This document shows, piece by piece, positions 13,873-16,622 of a stretch of 16,622 bases of DNA. The translations under genes were made by a program, and so were the position numbers. Origin of the DNA: Chitinophaga pinensis (GTDB lineage: Bacteria > Bacteroidota > Bacteroidia > Flavobacteriales_D > Crocinitomicaceae); the NCBI GenBank assembly GCA_945870115.1, contig CAMBRH010000037.1:1-16622 (forward strand), written 5' to 3'. The notes beneath the pieces were generated by a model. It made no database searches and was not told where the DNA came from. It saw only the letters and a list, made by a program, of their open reading frames with translations. Position 1 is the first letter of the stretch, and each line of letters begins with the position of its first letter.

Positions 13873-15264
13873 ATGTTCCAAAAATATTACAAATCAATCA
13901 TTATTGCTTTAGGTTTCATTATTTTTGGATCAATTATCCTATCAACGGGAGGAAAGTCACTTTTTTGGAACGCGATTTCAATGGCTGGCTTAATGATTTA
14001 TTTTTGGATTTTTGAAGTTATTCCTATTTATTTAACAGCACTTTTTCCAATCATTTTAGCTGCTCCACTTGGTTTGCTTGATGTTGACGGTAAAGTTGAT
14101 TCAAATATCTTAGCAAAATCTTATGGAAATAACATGATTTTTATTTTTCTTGGTGGATTTATGCTTGCTTTAGCTTTAGAAAAATGGAATATTCACCTTC
14201 AAATTGCCAGAGGTATTTTAAGAATTGTTGGTAATACTAAATCCAAAATTATTCTTGGGTTTCTTTTAAGTACTGGTTTATTAAGCATGTGGGTTTCAAA
14301 TACAGCAACTGCTTTGATGCTTTTACCAATGGCTTTAGCCGTAATTAAATCTTTACCAAGTGAGGAACAAAATTCTCGTTTCTCTTTATTCCTTTTATTA
14401 TCAATCGCCTACGGTTCAAGCATTGGTGGAATTGGAACAATAGTTGGTTCACCGCCAAATCTCCAAATGGCATCAATTTTATCAAATCAATTTAACATCG
14501 AAGTCGATTTTATACAGTGGTTCGTAATTGGATTTCCCCTATGCATATTGATGTTAGGATCCTGCTATTTGTTTTTTTATATCGCCTTAGGAAAAGAGAG
14601 AAATAAAAAAATCGACTCATTTTCTATGGAAAAAGAGCCTTGGACAAAAACACAATTTAAAGTTTTAGCAGTTTTTTTAGTTTTTGTAATTTTATGGTCA
14701 TTCAAAGATTTAATTGCTTTAACTGGGATAACTTACAGCGATGAAAGTGTAGCAATTTTCGGAACCGTTTTACTTTTTTTAATACCTGTTGACAGAACAA
14801 AAAACTTAATTGAATGGTCTGACACCTCGAAATTGCCATGGGGAATTTTATTACTTTTTGGTGGAGGCTTAGCAATGGCGGACGCTTTAGCCAAAGGTGG
14901 AGTTATAAAATGGTTGTCAGAATCATTCGTTGATTTAAATAATTTTCCTTACTATTTGATTTTATTAATTTTAATTGCAAGTGCAGTTTTTGCAACGGAA
15001 GTAATTTCGAATTTAGCATTGGTTACAATTTTAATTCCAATTATTGGTGCCTTTGCAAACGAATACGGACACCCAATTATACAACTTTCTTTTGCTATAA
15101 CTTTTGGTGCCAGTTTGGCATTTATGCTTCCAATCGGAACACCACCAAATGCAATTGCCTTTTCTTCAGGACACATTAAATTTAATCAAATGGCCAAGGT
15201 TGGATTTGTATTAAATATTATCAGTATTACACTAATATTTTTAGTTTCGTACTTTTTCTTGTAA
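13873..15264 (+). CDS. SLC13/DASS family sodium-dependent anion transporter
   Basis: The 463-aa protein is hydrophobic throughout, with about 11-12 membrane segments, and belongs to the divalent anion:Na+ symporter family that takes up dicarboxylates, citrate or sulfate. The first substrate/Na+ motif is canonical: MWVSNTATALMLLP (SNTAT at 142-146), with the following GGIGTIVGSPPN (185-196). The second half repeats it as ATEVISNLALVTILIP (SN at 379-380) and PIGTPPNAIAFSSG (GTPPN at 422-426). In the second motif the usual SNT is SNL, which may affect one sodium site. The substrate cannot be told from sequence. The ATG at 13873 is preceded within five bases by TAACTTTA, a weak -7-like box. It stands alone as a transcription unit between a terminator and the TDO promoter. 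Confidence 0.88.
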   Translation: MFQKYYKSIIIALGFIIFGSIILSTGGKSLFWNAISMAGLMIYFWIFEVIPIYLTALFPIILAAPLGLLDVDGKVDSNILAKSYGNNMIFIFLGGFMLALALEKWNIHLQIARGILRIVGNTKSKIILGFLLSTGLLSMWVSNTATALMLLPMALAVIKSLPSEEQNSRFSLFLLLSIAYGSSIGGIGTIVGSPPNLQMASILSNQFNIEVDFIQWFVIGFPLCILMLGSCYLFFYIALGKERNKKIDSFSMEKEPWTKTQFKVLAVFLVFVILWSFKDLIALTGITYSDESVAIFGTVLLFLIPVDRTKNLIEWSDTSKLPWGILLLFGGGLAMADALAKGGVIKWLSESFVDLNNFPYYLILLILIASAVFATEVISNLALVTILIPIIGAFANEYGHPIIQLSFAITFGASLAFMLPIGTPPNAIAFSSGHIKFNQMAKVGFVLNIISITLIFLVSYFFL

Positions 15265-15317
15265 AATGGTTTAAAATTTTAACACAATAGTTAAAATAGT
15301 TGAATTTTTTAATTTCG

Positions 15318-15349
15318 TTTAGCTAAATTCAGATTATGTTATATTTTTG
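15318..15349 (+). promoter_or_regulatory. Promoter of the tryptophan 2,3-dioxygenase gene
   Basis: TATTTTTG (15342-15349) matches TAnnTTTG; a weak -33 candidate TTTA (15318-15321) lies 20 bases upstream. The -7 box ends 39 bases before the ATG. Confidence 0.5.
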
Positions 15350-15388
15350 TCAGACTTGAAGAAATAAATCTTACATAAAATTGATAAA

Positions 15389-16303
15389 ATGAACGAAAAA
15401 ACGGAAGAAATTATTGGTCGTATTGAAGCAAAATATAAAGCGATAGATCAAAATCCTGAAGTACATTTAGAAGGATTAGTTTGGGCAAAACCAATTACTT
15501 ACTGGGATTACATTTTACCTGATGCACTTTTAAATCTTCAAGTTCAAAGAACAACAGAACCAGATGAAATGGTTTTTGTAATGTACCACCAAATCAATGA
15601 ATTACTTTTCAAAATGATTTTATGGGAGATCAATCAAGTTGCTGATTCAGAAGAAATTTCAGCACCTTTTTTCACTGAAAAATTGAGAAGAATTAGCCGC
15701 TATTTCGATATGCTTTCCTCCTCGTTTGACATTATGGGAGACGGAATGGCGAAAGAACAATATATGAATTTTAGAAATACTTTGACACCAGCAAGTGGTT
15801 TTCAAAGTGCACAATACAGATTAATTGAATTTTCTTCAACAGAATTAATCAATTTAATTGATTATCGTTTTAGAGCAACAATTGACAGAAATACGCCATA
15901 TGAACATGCTTTTGAACATTTATATTGGCAAGCTGCTGGAAAAAATCATGAAACAGGAAAAAAAAATACGATGTTGGTTTTCTTTGAGGAAAAATACAAA
16001 GCGGATTTTTTATTGAAAATGCAAAAGTATAACACAACAAACTTGTGGACTAAATTCAAACAATTGCCTGAAGAGGTGAAAAATGATGTTGAATTAATCA
16101 AAGCAATGCGTCATTATGATTATACTGTAAACGTAAAATGGGTAATGGCACATTACGAAGCAGCTGGAAAATATTTAGGTAAATCAGAAGCTACAGGCGG
16201 AAGCGATTGGAGAAAATACATGCATCCAAAATACCAAAGAAGAATTTTCTTTCCTGACTTATGGTCAAAAGAAGAATTAGATAATTGGGGTAATGAAGTT
16301 TGA
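15389..16303 (+). CDS. kynA: Tryptophan 2,3-dioxygenase family protein
   Basis: TDO is a cytosolic heme enzyme that opens the indole ring of L-tryptophan to give N-formylkynurenine, first step of the kynurenine route. The 304-aa protein keeps the key residues: His67 in YHQINELLFK (active-site His), Arg129 in FRNTLTPASGFQSAQYR (substrate carboxylate; 62 residues after the His, as between His55 and Arg117 in the Xanthomonas enzyme), and His255 as axial heme ligand, 14 residues before the T of ATGGS (268-272), again the Xanthomonas spacing. Length is in the usual range. No other kyn genes lie in the window. The ATG at 15389 is the only sensible start; it has no Shine-Dalgarno sequence. A downstream secreted-protein gene starts 103 bases later, without a clear terminator between. 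Confidence 0.93.
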   Translation: MNEKTEEIIGRIEAKYKAIDQNPEVHLEGLVWAKPITYWDYILPDALLNLQVQRTTEPDEMVFVMYHQINELLFKMILWEINQVADSEEISAPFFTEKLRRISRYFDMLSSSFDIMGDGMAKEQYMNFRNTLTPASGFQSAQYRLIEFSSTELINLIDYRFRATIDRNTPYEHAFEHLYWQAAGKNHETGKKNTMLVFFEEKYKADFLLKMQKYNTTNLWTKFKQLPEEVKNDVELIKAMRHYDYTVNVKWVMAHYEAAGKYLGKSEATGGSDWRKYMHPKYQRRIFFPDLWSKEELDNWGNEV

Positions 16304-16406
16304 TTTACAGTTAATTAAGTGTTAAAAATCAATTTAGTTATAAACATTTTTTTTAATTAACATAAAAATATGTAACTTAGCGGTCAATTTGACGTTTAAA
16401 TTACAA

Positions 16407-16622
16407 ATGAAGTTACTTTTAAATATATTATTCTTTTCTGTTTCCTTGAGTTTTCTGGCTCAACAGGATAGTTTGCTTATTGAAAGAGAGCAACAATTGA
16501 AATTGTATTTGAATGATTTAAGATCTTCAAAAAACAACGAAGAGAAAAGCAAATCAAACGAAATTTTTAAGAAATATTTATCCGAAACCCTTTTAATGAG
16601 AGGCGTTTTAGATTATCCTTTT
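16407..16622 (+). CDS. Secreted hypothetical protein, cut by the right edge
   Basis: The first 72 codons of a gene are present, with no stop to the last base. The product starts with a signal peptide (MKLLLNILFFSVSLSFLAQ) and continues DSLLIEREQQLKLYLNDL, then a Lys/Glu-rich helical part (SSKNNEEKSKSNEIFKKYL) and ETLLMRGVLDYPF. I think this type of protein follows the TDO gene in other flavobacteria, but I cannot confirm it here. A weak -7-like TAACTTAG lies at 16373-16380. The frame is open and codon use is normal, so I regard it as a real gene of unknown function. Confidence 0.7.
   Translation, partial: MKLLLNILFFSVSLSFLAQQDSLLIEREQQLKLYLNDLRSSKNNEEKSKSNEIFKKYLSETLLMRGVLDYPF

Noticed and set aside
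14952..15176. Minus-strand 74-aa ORF inside the DASS transporter
   Set aside because: It is a shadow over the conserved second half of the transporter.
16310..16361. Inverted repeat GTTAATTAA / TTAATTAAC after the TDO gene as a terminator
   Set aside because: The arms are all A/T and more than 30 bases apart without a following T run on the right side.

Overview
The window is AT-rich bacterial chromosome that reads as Flavobacteriaceae (Bacteroidota), Flavobacterium-like; I cannot name a species. The grounds are: repeated TAnnTTTG (-7) promoter boxes, some with TTG/TTTG about 18-19 bases upstream; genes that mostly lack Shine-Dalgarno sequences; several TTG-started genes; and gene families typical of the group (DUF4834, DUF2490, a secreted TonB C-terminal protein, WG-repeat/DUF3298 proteins, a CarB without the C-terminal regulatory domain). 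It is mostly core chromosome with small accessory pieces. No CRISPR array, insertion sequence, rRNA or prophage was seen, and no gene-free stretch exceeds about 255 bases.

Layout. 1-591 (minus): a type II toxin-antitoxin pair, a MbcA/ParS/Xre-type antitoxin followed by a RES-domain toxin that runs off the left edge. 694-1272 (plus): a four-helix membrane protein of unknown role. 1303-2664 (minus): clpX preceded by the initiator tRNA (fMet), with a terminator-like hairpin squeezed between them. 2857-3528 (plus): clpP, divergent from clpX. 3582-6383 (minus): one 934-codon reading frame for a secreted WG-repeat/DUF3298 protein, cut by a single in-frame TAA at 5700-5702, so it appears as two ORFs. 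6637-9453 (plus): carB, then a small DUF4834 membrane protein whose only good Shine-Dalgarno sequence sits inside a hairpin. 9829-10200 (minus): a secreted TonB-C domain protein.

10403-13472 (plus) is the most intriguing part. Five tightly spaced genes encode a lipoprotein with a transthyretin-like fold, a secreted protein with YD-like repeats, a VTC-domain (polyphosphate polymerase-like) enzyme, a DUF4956 membrane protein and a DUF2490 outer-membrane barrel. Together they span cytosol, inner membrane, periplasm and outer membrane, which suggests an uncharacterised envelope module that makes or handles a phosphate-rich polymer. Two of the genes use TTG starts. After it come a small conserved-looking 85-aa gene with its own strong promoter, a SLC13/DASS anion transporter, tryptophan 2,3-dioxygenase, and the first 72 codons of a secreted protein cut by the right edge.

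Shared themes are proteolysis (ClpX plus ClpP form one protease from divergent genes), pyrimidine/arginine precursor synthesis (CarB), tryptophan breakdown (TDO), and several secreted or envelope proteins of unknown role.
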